A stretch of 64,000 bases of DNA, taken from assembly GCF_036894955.1 (NCBI RefSeq), contig NZ_CP145905.1, positions 441,501 to 505,500 on the forward strand, in the 5' to 3' direction. The DNA is from Paenibacillus sp. KS-LC4 (GTDB lineage: Bacteria; Bacillota; Bacilli; Paenibacillales; Paenibacillaceae). Of this stretch, positions 33,098 to 41,808 are shown piece after piece; positions within the stretch are counted from its first letter, which is position 1, and every line of letters begins with the position of its first letter. Both the position numbers and the translations under genes were made by a program. The notes beneath the pieces were generated by a model. It was not told where the DNA came from. It was given only the letters and a program-made list of their open reading frames with translations, and ran no database searches.

Positions 33098-36000
33098 TGA
33101 AGCATTCTACCTCTATGATTGGCCAGCAGCTGTATACGCGGGAGCGGCGGGGCATTTTTCGTTCGACGGAAGGTTATGACACGGTGGCTAAGTCCGACGG
33201 GCTGGATCAGCAGTTTGTGAAAAAGCAGCTGCATCCGCTTTGCGTCTATGACGCTCCGGCCGAGCTGGCAGCAAGCGGCGAGAAGGATGGCGCCGCTTAT
33301 CCAGAAACGGCATATGTGCTGCGCTTGGAGGGCGGCGAGGCGGTTGTTGGCCGCAGCGTCTATCAAGCTGTGGACTTTACGGGGCTGCGCAGCGCCTTCT
33401 TCACACACAATTATGTAATTCCAGCCGCGATTGCAGATGCAGACCCAGATAGCTATAAAGCCTACCTCGGCGCTGCCTTCGTGGACAGCTATGACATAGA
33501 GCAGGGCATGGAGCTGCCTGATTTGGCGGCGCTCCCGCAAGTGGCGGGCAGCGCTTGGACGGCCCGAGAGGCCGGGGCCGCAAGCGCTGCGGCAGGCGGC
33601 GCTGGTGCTGGTGCTGGGCAAGCAGGCTCTGGCGGAAGCGGTCAGCGGGCGGCGCTCGCTGCGCTGAACATAAGCGAGCAGCGCTTTAAGCAGCTTCTAT
33701 TTGCCGTTATGGCCTCCGTTGGCGGACGCAAGAAGGTGTATGTGGCACTTGATGTGCCTATCGGACAGCTGCCTGAGCAAGCGAAGGCGCTGCTGGCGGT
33801 GCTGTATGCGAGCTTGCCTTATGCCTTCCGCAAGCAGCTTGGCTTCATGACGTTTGCCAAAGAACCGCAAAGCCGCAAAGGGATTCATCTCACCTTCGTC
33901 GAGAAGGGCAGCCTGCGGGCAGGTGATCGCAATGTAGATAAGGACTACATCTTCGATTTTGCGAATGACCGTTTCCTCAATGTGGATTTGGATAAGGGAG
34001 AGCATCCTTATTTGGATTTTGCCTGGGATGCACTGGACGAGCCGGATCGCGCCGAGCGATTTTATCAGTTCGCCGAGGAAATGCTCAGCGGCATGGGGCA
34101 GGAGCGGTTAATGGGGCTGGGCTCCTACCACGAGCTAAGCGTCCTCTTCCAGGTTGAGGAAGGCAGCGATGAGCTGTATGAGCTGCATAAAAGCGCGGTG
34201 CTGCGCGGGATGCTGGAGTATTTGCGGCCAGCAGGAGCGCTTGTGCAGCGCATTCGAATGAATGACTTATTTTTGTCCCGCTTCGATTATGAGTTTGATG
34301 CTGTTCGTGGCGGTCGCGTGCCGGAGCCATTCATCGCGGAAAGCTTCAAGGATTATTATCTCATTGATAGTAAATATAATGGCAGCAAAATCGTCGATTA
34401 TTTCATTCGCTCCTTGCTCGCTGCCCAGCAGCAGGGTCAAGCGGCAGCGATGGCGGCCTACTACGGAGCGTTAGAGACTGAGCCTCTCCTATTGAAGGAG
34501 TTTGTCAGCAAAATGCTGGCAAGCGGGGCGCTGCTGGAACGGCTGCTGCTCCCGTTTCTGGATGGCAAGCTGCGGGATGCAAGATCAGCGAAGGATATCA
34601 TTATTTTTATGGGCAAATGGGGCAAGGACTTCCCAGCCATACTCGATAATGATGTCGTGCACAAGCTCGTCAGGCAGCAGCTCAAGGATAAGCTGATGGA
34701 TGAGGCGCAGCCTGTGCAGGTATTCCAGCAGGTGCATGAGCAACTGGACAAGCTGAGTGCCACTGCTTTCGACAGCGACGAGGGCCGCGTGAAGACGAAC
34801 CATTTGACGGCGGGTATTGGCGTCCGTCTGTTCGAGCTGGAGCTTGTCGCTTATCGTACGCTGCTGACGGAGCTGGATTTGGATCGGCTGTCGCAGCGGG
34901 AGCTGCATAAAGGCAGCTTTCTGGAGAAGGCGGATCGGCTGGAGCAGTGGAACGCTCAGTTGACTGATCCTAGGCAAAGGTCGACGGCGCTTATTATTAA
35001 AGCGGCTTACGATTGGTTTTTCAAACCGCAGCCGAAGCCGAGCTTGTTCGCCAAGCTGTCCCCCGTCGAAATCGATCGCGCCCAGCAGCTTGGACGGCGC
35101 TGGATGCTGACGGTCGATTCGGAAATGAAAGCGGAGCGGTTCGAGCAGCTTGTGCTCGCCTTTTATCGCAGCTCAGACATGGAGACGATTGATTATGCAG
35201 GGCTGCTGGATACGCTGCGCAAGAGCGCAGGGGAAAAAGAGCTCATTTATCAATTTTTTGCATGGTCGGAGCGCCATGAGGATTTTATGCGGCCGCGAGG
35301 CTTCGTGCCTGCGTATGCAACCGCCATTACGAATTATTTCAGGCAGCATGACCGCGATGCCTTCAAGAGCCGCGCGAATCGGAATGAGTATTTTTCCAAG
35401 GCAGGCCCAAGGCTGCAGGCTGTTTACAATCAGGTAAGAGGGGATCTGTCTTCGCCTCTGGCGAAAATGTTTCGGCAAAATCGCAAGCCGTTTCTCTTCT
35501 CCATAGTTATAGCCTTTGCCATACTAACAGCAGGCATAGGCGGCTTGCTTGCGCTTGGCGGCGGTGACGAGCCTGCGGAAGGAGACAATCTTCCTGGCGC
35601 GACGAATAGCCCTGGCCTGACTGCTCCAGACGCAGCAATTCCCGATACACTCGTATATGCGGCGAAGCAGGAGGGTGTTGACGGCAAACAAACAACAACA
35701 CTCGTATTCCGGTTCACGGATGCTGCCCTATGCAGCGCCTTCTCCCCGGATACGATAGCTGTTGTCGCAGCAGATAGAGAAACTAAGGAATATAGCGGTC
35801 TAACGTTCATTCCTAGCTGTACGGCTGCCCCTGCGGAATCCCCTGCCGGGACAGGGACGGATGAAAGCGGAGCTTCTGCCAGCCCGGGCGATATTGCATC
35901 GCCTACTCCTACAGCAACTAGCGATGCAGCGGCACTTAATACAGGCAATGTAGAAAATGCTGCCGTTGGTACAGCAGATGGCGTGTCGGCAAGTCCCGGC

Positions 36001-36339
36001 ATCGTCTCCCCATCGCCGGATGCAAGTGCAGGAGCAGGCGACGATGCAGCCTCCAGCGGCGGAAGCAGTGCAAGCCCAAATGGAACAGACACCAGCGAGC
36101 CGGGTTCTGCTGGCAGCATAGCGCAGCCTAACCCGAGCGATTATCCGAACCGCGTCGTTGTCGATTTAGGCGAGGATGTGGAGCTGCTTCCAGCGAGCAA
36201 ATTGAAGGTGGGCAGCGTTGATTATACGCTGTCCGAGCCTTTTGCTGATGCAGGCCTATCTGCTACAGATGATGCCACTAGCACTAGCACTAGCAACAGC
36301 AATAGCGAAGAGACACCATCAGCCAATCCAACAAATTAA
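33097..36339 (+). CDS. GAP1-N2-type GTPase-associated protein with transmembrane anchor
   Basis: A 1080-residue protein. Residues 1-150 match the GAP1-N2 pattern (QQLYTRERRGIFRSTEGYDT, then SDGLDQQFVKK and AVDFTGLRSAFFTHNYVIP), followed by a Gly/Ala linker (about 150-185) and a long helical GAP1-M/GAP1-C-like region (about 190-790). One membrane helix lies near 798-820 (FLFSIVIAFAILTAGIGGLLAL), after which about 260 residues are outside: two beta stretches embedded in a Ser/Thr/Ala/Pro-rich tail with repeated SASP and TSTS tracts. Start is GTG 33097. The family is named for its constant pairing with TRAFAC GTPases. It would connect the cytoplasmic GTPase to the cell surface. Confidence 0.8.
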   Translation: MKHSTSMIGQQLYTRERRGIFRSTEGYDTVAKSDGLDQQFVKKQLHPLCVYDAPAELAASGEKDGAAYPETAYVLRLEGGEAVVGRSVYQAVDFTGLRSAFFTHNYVIPAAIADADPDSYKAYLGAAFVDSYDIEQGMELPDLAALPQVAGSAWTAREAGAASAAAGGAGAGAGQAGSGGSGQRAALAALNISEQRFKQLLFAVMASVGGRKKVYVALDVPIGQLPEQAKALLAVLYASLPYAFRKQLGFMTFAKEPQSRKGIHLTFVEKGSLRAGDRNVDKDYIFDFANDRFLNVDLDKGEHPYLDFAWDALDEPDRAERFYQFAEEMLSGMGQERLMGLGSYHELSVLFQVEEGSDELYELHKSAVLRGMLEYLRPAGALVQRIRMNDLFLSRFDYEFDAVRGGRVPEPFIAESFKDYYLIDSKYNGSKIVDYFIRSLLAAQQQGQAAAMAAYYGALETEPLLLKEFVSKMLASGALLERLLLPFLDGKLRDARSAKDIIIFMGKWGKDFPAILDNDVVHKLVRQQLKDKLMDEAQPVQVFQQVHEQLDKLSATAFDSDEGRVKTNHLTAGIGVRLFELELVAYRTLLTELDLDRLSQRELHKGSFLEKADRLEQWNAQLTDPRQRSTALIIKAAYDWFFKPQPKPSLFAKLSPVEIDRAQQLGRRWMLTVDSEMKAERFEQLVLAFYRSSDMETIDYAGLLDTLRKSAGEKELIYQFFAWSERHEDFMRPRGFVPAYATAITNYFRQHDRDAFKSRANRNEYFSKAGPRLQAVYNQVRGDLSSPLAKMFRQNRKPFLFSIVIAFAILTAGIGGLLALGGGDEPAEGDNLPGATNSPGLTAPDAAIPDTLVYAAKQEGVDGKQTTTLVFRFTDAALCSAFSPDTIAVVAADRETKEYSGLTFIPSCTAAPAESPAGTGTDESGASASPGDIASPTPTATSDAAALNTGNVENAAVGTADGVSASPGIVSPSPDASAGAGDDAASSGGSSASPNGTDTSEPGSAGSIAQPNPSDYPNRVVVDLGEDVELLPASKLKVGSVDYTLSEPFADAGLSATDDATSTSTSNSNSEETPSANPTN

Positions 36340-36350
36340 GCATGCAGTAG

Positions 36351-36390
36351 CAGCCCTCTGTCAAGTTAATAGACAGGGGGCTGTTTATTG
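36351..36390 (+). terminator. Intrinsic terminator of the tubulin/GTPase operon
   Basis: CAGCCCTCTGTC (36351-36362) with GACAGGGGGCTG (36372-36383), one mismatch, followed by TTTATT. It closes the 12.3-kb operon. Confidence 0.75.
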
Positions 36391-36591
36391 TGCAGCTGGA
36401 AGCAATATTTTTTGCTAAAGTTCATCCCAGAGCATGCCCAAGCGGCGCATTCTGAATTATAATAAAAGACAGGATAATTTTACATATAAGCAAGGGGATA
36501 TAAATTATAAATTATAAATGAGAGAGATTAGAGGCGGCTGCTATGGAACGTGCAATTAGTCAATCAGCCTGCCTTGAGAGGGGAAAAACAA

Positions 36592-38349
36592 TTGAAGATC
36601 AAGCTTAAGCATGTCATGGCTGCTCTGACGGCGCTTGCTTTGCTGTGTCTATATCGGGGGACCTTTTCGCAGGCTGAATTTTATTTCCAAGATCGCGTGA
36701 TGCAGCGGGAAAGCCCGGTCGATACACAAATCGTCATTGTCGCTGTCGATGATCAAAGCTTGGAGGATTTCGGCAGCTGGCCGTGGAGCCGCAGCGTCCA
36801 TGCGCAGCTGGTGGATACGCTGAGCGAGGGCAAGCCGGAGGTAATTGCCTTTGATGTCACCTTTGCGACGAGCTCGGATGAGGAGGCGGACAGCGAGTTT
36901 GTCGATGCGGTTGCGAGAGCAGGCAATGTCGTGCTGCCTGCCTACGGAACCTTCGCCGCGTCGGCGCGTTTAGGCGCGATTGAAGCGGAGGAGCTTTCCG
37001 AGCCGTTCGAGGGCCTTAAGGAAGCGGCCGCAGCGACTGGCCACATCAACACGATTACCGATTCAGATCGGGTCGTGCGCAAGGCGCTCTATTCTTTTAA
37101 TAAAGAGGGCATACAGATCAATAGCTTTGCATGGGAAATTTACAAGCTGTACATGCAGCGTTTAGGCAAGCAGGCGGAAGCGTCCAAGCCGCCGCTCGAT
37201 GGCTTTCAGCGTTTCCCAATTGCCTATACGAGCGGTCCCAATCAGTATGAGGCGATCTCTTATTCGGCCGTGCTGAGCGGTGACGTTCCGGCGGACTATT
37301 TTGCCAATAAAATTGTCTTGATCGGTCCTTATGCGGTCGGCTTTAACGATGATTATTTGACGCCAATGAACGATAAGCAAGCGATGAACGGCGTAGAGAT
37401 TCATGCGAATATTGTCCAGCAGCTTATGGAGCAGGATTTTAAGCGGGAGCTGGATTGGAAATGGAATGCGCTCGTGCTGCTCGCGGCTGTCGTGCTGGCC
37501 TATTATTTGTTCCGCAAGCTAAATATGCTGCTTTCCTTTCTGTCGGTTGCGGTGCTTATCGCCGTATTTATCGTAGGCGGACGTTATTTATATGGGCAGG
37601 GTATTTTGCTGTCGCTTGGATATGTGGTGCCGCTGCTGACAGCCAGCTGTCTAGCGGTCGTCATTTTCAACTATGTAAGCGAGCTGGCGGAGCGGCGACG
37701 GGTGACGGATATTTTTGGCCGCTATGTGGCGCCGCAGGTCGTCAGCCAGATTTTGAAAAATGGCGAGGACGGCTTGAAGCTGGGTGGGAGCAGGCGCGTT
37801 CTGACGGTGCTGTTCGTCGATATTCGCGGGTTTACGCCGCTGTCGGAGAAGGCTGAGCCGGAAGAGATTGTTGAAATTTTGAATCAGTATTTGGATTTGA
37901 CCGCCAGCTGCATCTTTGAGCAGGAGGGGACGCTCGACAAGTTTATTGGCGATGCGACGATGGCGATCTTCAATGCCCCGCTGCTGATGGAGGATCATCC
38001 GATGAAAGCAGTACGCGCCGCATGGGCGATGAAGCAGGGTTCAGTGGAGCTGGAGAAGAAGCTCATCGAGCGCTTCGGCTTTGGAGTGAAATTCGGCATT
38101 GGCATCCATACGGGGCCTGCGGTTTTCGGCAACATCGGCTCCAAAACGCGGATGGACTACACGGCAATTGGCGATACGGTCAATACAGCCGCCCGGCTGG
38201 AAAGCCATACAAAGCCGGGACAAATTGTGCTTAGCGAGTCTACATATGAGGCAGTCAAGGATCGAATTTTGGCGGAATCTCTTGGAGAAATAAAGGTCAA
38301 GGGCAAGGAGCAGGGCATTCATATTTATGAATTGGAGGGGTTAAAATGA
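36592..38349 (+). CDS. CHASE2-domain class III adenylate cyclase
   Basis: A 585-residue membrane receptor-cyclase. An N-terminal membrane helix leads to an extracellular CHASE2 sensor (about 35-290; note VDDQSLEDFGSWPWSR and VLIGPYAVGFNDDYLTP), then three membrane helices (about 297-365) and a class III cyclase domain (about 395-585). Catalytic residues are complete: metal-binding Asp in LFVDIRGFT and in FIGDATMAIF, Lys just before it, adenine-specifying Asp in MDYTAIGDTVN, and Asn/Arg in NTAARLE. TTG 36592 is the likely start, with GAGAGGGG eight bases upstream; the open frame begins earlier at 36550. TATAAT at 36458-36463 may be its promoter -10. Its stop overlaps the FecR gene start (ATGA). 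Confidence 0.9.
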   Translation: MKIKLKHVMAALTALALLCLYRGTFSQAEFYFQDRVMQRESPVDTQIVIVAVDDQSLEDFGSWPWSRSVHAQLVDTLSEGKPEVIAFDVTFATSSDEEADSEFVDAVARAGNVVLPAYGTFAASARLGAIEAEELSEPFEGLKEAAAATGHINTITDSDRVVRKALYSFNKEGIQINSFAWEIYKLYMQRLGKQAEASKPPLDGFQRFPIAYTSGPNQYEAISYSAVLSGDVPADYFANKIVLIGPYAVGFNDDYLTPMNDKQAMNGVEIHANIVQQLMEQDFKRELDWKWNALVLLAAVVLAYYLFRKLNMLLSFLSVAVLIAVFIVGGRYLYGQGILLSLGYVVPLLTASCLAVVIFNYVSELAERRRVTDIFGRYVAPQVVSQILKNGEDGLKLGGSRRVLTVLFVDIRGFTPLSEKAEPEEIVEILNQYLDLTASCIFEQEGTLDKFIGDATMAIFNAPLLMEDHPMKAVRAAWAMKQGSVELEKKLIERFGFGVKFGIGIHTGPAVFGNIGSKTRMDYTAIGDTVNTAARLESHTKPGQIVLSESTYEAVKDRILAESLGEIKVKGKEQGIHIYELEGLK

Positions 38350-39986
38350 GAGGCTTCAAATTCAAATGGCTGCTTGTATGGATAGTTGTGTGTTATGCAG
38401 CACTGCCTGCAGCAGCATGGGCGAAGGATACCGATAAAGTCGGCAAGCTGACGTCTGTTTCGGGCAAAGCCGAGGTGAAGAAGGGCGGCGGCACAAAAAG
38501 CTTCAATGCGTTCAAGGGCATGGCCATTACGCAGGGAGATACGATTAAGACGGGAAGCAATGGGAAGGTCAGCATGGATCTCGACAGCGACAAGGAAGTG
38601 ACGATTGGAGCAAGCACGACACTGCTTATCAGCGAGCTGGTCAAAAGCGCCAGTGCGCTTGGCGGCAAGACAAAGCTGACGCTCCAGAATGGGTCAGTCA
38701 TTATTCAAGTGAAGAAAAAGCTCACTGGCGATTCCCGCTTTGAAATTGAGACGCCAACAGCGACAATGGGCGTTATGGGCACTACATTCGCTGTTTCGTA
38801 TGAGCAGGACAACACCTATGTCGGCGTGCTTGAAGGTATCGTAAGCGTTACCGGAGAAGATGGCGAGCGAATCGCAGCGCTAATGGCGAATGAGCAGATT
38901 GAGCTCAATCAAGCAGGCGAGGGCGCGAAAGAGCCGCTTATGCTCGTCGATCTTCCGCTGGCTGCGCTGGAGAAGATGCTGGAGGAGCTGGAGCAGCAGG
39001 CGGATACGGTAGCGAACGCAGCGCTCAAGCAACAAATAAGCGAGCTCGTGAAGCAAAAGCAAGCGGAGCTGGAGCAGGCGGCACAAGCAGCAGGGCAGCC
39101 TTTCAGCAAGCCGACTATTGTATATGATCAGCGCGCTTCTAGTGTGCCAGCGAGCGGTGGAGGAAACAGCGGTTCTGGTTCGGGCGGAGGCACAGCAACG
39201 CCGACGCCAACACCAGTGCCGACGGAAACACCGGCTCCGACGCCAACGCCAACACCAGTGTCGACGGAGACACCGACGCCAACACCGACGCCAGTCGTGT
39301 ATGAAGGAGCGCCTAAGGCAGATACGTCTGCTTTTTACAGCAATCTAAATCATTATTTTATAAATAGCACAACGATCGTTATTCCTTTTACGACGCTGCT
39401 TGCTTACAATGAGCAGGAGGATGATCCAAATCGGACGCTTTTGGACGGCGTAATATTTGCCATTAATGATCCCGAGTTTTTCTGGGAAGCCGAGAGTGCA
39501 ACGATAGATGGCAAAAATTTGGTTATCCAATTAGCTAATGAGATTCCTATCAATTCCAGACTGTATATATCTGTACGTGGAAATTATTTGAAAAACGCTC
39601 AAACAGGTGAGGTGCAGGCGGACTTTACCGAGCTTGGCCGGGATGGCAATGTTATAGATTTTAAGCCAGCGCTTAGCCAAACGAATCTTCGCTATGTACA
39701 GAATCTGAGCGAATCGACTGAATTGGATGATATATTCATCTATCATCTCGGCTATAGCAATGCCACTATGACAATGACTTTGACAAATGCAGCAGGCCCG
39801 GTAGCTTTTGATTCCGAGGTAGCCTATCACACTCAAGTGAGCGGGGAAAATCATTTCACCTTCTCCTTTAATCATCAATGGCTCGAAACTTTGGATGCAG
39901 CAGTGCCTTATACGTTGTCGGTTAAGCTGGATTTGGAGGGCGAAGAGATTGCAGATTTGACCATGAGCATTGTGGTGGAGAATTAA
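38346..39986 (+). CDS. Secreted FecR-domain protein
   Basis: A 546-residue exported protein. Signal peptide about 1-26 (ending AWA), FecR domain (about 35-165, with GDTIKTGSNGKVSMDL and TPTATMGVMGTTFAV), a Glu/Gln-rich coiled coil (about 205-250), a Gly/Ser and Thr-Pro-rich spacer (about 268-322), and a C-terminal beta domain (about 325-546). It overlaps the cyclase gene by four bases (ATGA) and is therefore co-translated. CHASE2 receptors and FecR proteins commonly co-occur, and FecR may be the extracellular partner of CHASE2. The reading frame continues after the stop as a relic (see 39987-40190). Confidence 0.86.
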   Translation: MRGFKFKWLLVWIVVCYAALPAAAWAKDTDKVGKLTSVSGKAEVKKGGGTKSFNAFKGMAITQGDTIKTGSNGKVSMDLDSDKEVTIGASTTLLISELVKSASALGGKTKLTLQNGSVIIQVKKKLTGDSRFEIETPTATMGVMGTTFAVSYEQDNTYVGVLEGIVSVTGEDGERIAALMANEQIELNQAGEGAKEPLMLVDLPLAALEKMLEELEQQADTVANAALKQQISELVKQKQAELEQAAQAAGQPFSKPTIVYDQRASSVPASGGGNSGSGSGGGTATPTPTPVPTETPAPTPTPTPVSTETPTPTPTPVVYEGAPKADTSAFYSNLNHYFINSTTIVIPFTTLLAYNEQEDDPNRTLLDGVIFAINDPEFFWEAESATIDGKNLVIQLANEIPINSRLYISVRGNYLKNAQTGEVQADFTELGRDGNVIDFKPALSQTNLRYVQNLSESTELDDIFIYHLGYSNATMTMTLTNAAGPVAFDSEVAYHTQVSGENHFTFSFNHQWLETLDAAVPYTLSVKLDLEGEEIADLTMSIVVEN

Positions 39987-40190
39987 GGGACGTGCCTTAT
40001 TTTAACGAGAATCGTGGATGCAGCGGATTATAAGATTGAATAGGAGCCGGGCAGAGAACCTACGATTACGCTAACAGAAGCCTTTTATAATCGCTTGGAT
40101 GTGGGAAGCCATTTCGTTGAAGTTCTTATTATGCAAAAAGGGCAAGAGGTAAGCGCAGCGCTCATTGAAATTTTAATTGTGCCGTCATAA
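39987..40190 (+). pseudogene. In-frame relic of a further C-terminal domain of the FecR protein
   Basis: After the FecR stop (39984-39986) the same frame stays readable to a second stop TAG at 40041 and then to TAA at 40188. The last stretch encodes a clear beta-domain end (ITLTEAFYNRLDVGSHFVEV, then IMQKGQEVSAALIEILIVPS) that resembles the end of the intact FecR domain (LSVKLDLEGEEIADLTMSIVV). This looks like a lost tandem domain interrupted by two nonsense codons, similar to X2/Ig-like modules. No start or ribosome site of its own is present. Confidence 0.6.
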
Positions 40191-40222
40191 GTATAACCAG
40201 CTTAAAGGGAGTGGAAATTCAA

Positions 40223-41728
40223 ATGAACAAAAAAGGAATGCTGCTAGCAATCAGTGCGCTGTTGGTCGCATCGCTGCTGCCGCAAGGAGGCATAGCCGCG
40301 GCTGCTGGGGCAGCCACGGGAGCAACAGCCAGAGCAGAAGCAGCTATGGAAGCGTCAGTCGTGGAGGCGACGGCTTCCGCAGTAATCTATGAGCTGCAAG
40401 GCCTTAAGCAGCCATGGGGCTTGACGGCAGCAGCGGGCGGCGGCGAGCTGCTTGTCGTGAGCTCGGGCAGCCATAACATCGGTCGCTGGAGCGGTGCTGC
40501 GGGTGCAATCACTGCTGCCGCTGGCAGCGGAGCAGCGGGATATATGGATGGGGATGCAGCAGCGGCCTCATTCCGCTCGCCTTCTTTTGCTGCGACGGAT
40601 ACGAAGGGCAATGTGTATATTAGCGATACAGACAACCATGCTATTCGCAAATTAGCGGGTGGCAGGCTGACGACACTGGCGGGAAATGGAGAAGCTGGCT
40701 ACATGGATGGCGAGCAGAGCAAGGCGCGTTTTAACTCGCCAACGGGTATTGCGGTTGATACGGAGGGCAGCGTTTATGTGGCCGATACGCTTAATCATGT
40801 TATTCGCCGGGTTACGCCGGAAGGTATCGTATCGACATTTGCTGGACAGGTGCCTTCAGGAGAAACAGGTGATTATGTAGATGGGACGGCAGCGCAGGCG
40901 CGGTTTAATGAGCCCACAGGGCTTGCTTTTGACGAAGCGGGGCGCCTTTTTGTCGCAGATAGTGGGAATCATGTAATTAGGGTAATAGATAAAGGAAAGG
41001 TTACGACGCTTGCAGGGCAAAAGACAGCTGTCGATCCTTTGACCGGCTACCGGATGGGAGGCTATCAAAACGGAGCTGCTGCTGATGCGCGCTTCAATCG
41101 CCCGCGAGGGCTTGCTTATGCAGATGGTGTCCTGTTTGTGGCGGATAGCCTCAATCACCGAATTCGCGCTGTGACAGAGAGCGGCCGGGTGGTGACACTG
41201 GCTGGAAGCCATGCGGCTGGCGACCGAATCGGCACAGCTGGTCAGTCTCAGTTCAACCAGCCCTCGGGTCTGTTTTACCGCTCGGGAAAGCTGTATATTT
41301 CCGATCCACCGAATGGCAATGTGAAGGCGCTAGCGGTTGATCCGGCTAGGCTGCAGCCTGTGCGTAATGCGGAGGATCTATTGTCTGGCATTGATTTGTT
41401 GCCTGCGGGAACAGCCGTACAGCTGTGGCTGGACGGCAAGCAGCTGACGAGCGGTCCTTCACCTTACACGAGCGAGAACAAGGTGTATATCCCGGTTCGA
41501 AGCGTATTTTCAGCATGGGGAGCTGAGCTGAATTGGCATGCCGAATCGAAAACCGCCAAGCTGCATAAAGGCGATTGGTCACTGAGCCTTAAGCCGGATT
41601 CCAGTGGCAAGGTTGTCATAACGAGAGGCGTGCTTTATATCGAGGCAAGCCACTTGGAGGCCTTGACTTCATTCCTTGCCGTCTATGACGACGAATATCG
41701 CGCCGCTGTCCTGGACAGCGGGCAATAA
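40223..41728 (+). CDS. Secreted NHL-repeat propeller with copper-amine-oxidase-N-like domain
   Basis: A 501-residue exported protein. Signal peptide about 1-25, an Ala-rich linker, then at least five NHL repeats (about 55-385) with the recurring pattern FNSPTGIAVDTEGSVYVADT, NHVIRRV and LAG, forming a beta-propeller. The C-terminus (about 390-500) carries a domain like the N-terminal domain of copper amine oxidase (VQLWLDGKQLTSGPSPYTSE, then VYIPVRSVFSAWGAELNW), common in Paenibacillus surface proteins as a binding module. ATG 40223 is chosen; the in-frame GTG 40211 falls inside the GGGAGTGG ribosome site. It is close to the cyclase/FecR pair but with no clear link. Confidence 0.85.
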   Translation: MNKKGMLLAISALLVASLLPQGGIAAAAGAATGATARAEAAMEASVVEATASAVIYELQGLKQPWGLTAAAGGGELLVVSSGSHNIGRWSGAAGAITAAAGSGAAGYMDGDAAAASFRSPSFAATDTKGNVYISDTDNHAIRKLAGGRLTTLAGNGEAGYMDGEQSKARFNSPTGIAVDTEGSVYVADTLNHVIRRVTPEGIVSTFAGQVPSGETGDYVDGTAAQARFNEPTGLAFDEAGRLFVADSGNHVIRVIDKGKVTTLAGQKTAVDPLTGYRMGGYQNGAAADARFNRPRGLAYADGVLFVADSLNHRIRAVTESGRVVTLAGSHAAGDRIGTAGQSQFNQPSGLFYRSGKLYISDPPNGNVKALAVDPARLQPVRNAEDLLSGIDLLPAGTAVQLWLDGKQLTSGPSPYTSENKVYIPVRSVFSAWGAELNWHAESKTAKLHKGDWSLSLKPDSSGKVVITRGVLYIEASHLEALTSFLAVYDDEYRAAVLDSGQ

Positions 41729-41742
41729 TAGGACGTTTTTAT

Positions 41743-41771
41743 TTGGGAAGTTAAGCGTCGTATGATATGAT
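41743..41771 (+). promoter_or_regulatory. Promoter of the squalene/phytoene synthase-family gene
   Basis: TTGGGA (41743-41748), a 17-base spacer and TATGAT (41766-41771). The -10 hexamer covers the in-frame ATG at 41767, so that ATG would not be part of the mRNA. Confidence 0.5.
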
Positions 41772-41808
41772 TATAAGAAATGTGAAGCTACTTTTGGAGG
41801 GAACACTC

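Noticed and set aside
35430-36119. Minus-strand 229-codon Pro/Ser/Ala-rich frame opposite the GAP1-type protein tail
   Set aside because: Mirror of the low-complexity coding tail; the plus-strand frame includes a membrane helix and continues an established protein.
41767-41769. ATG start for the squalene/phytoene synthase-family gene
   Set aside because: No ribosome site at usable distance and it lies within a likely -10 promoter element; the strong GGAGG lies 27 bases downstream, in front of ATT 41809.
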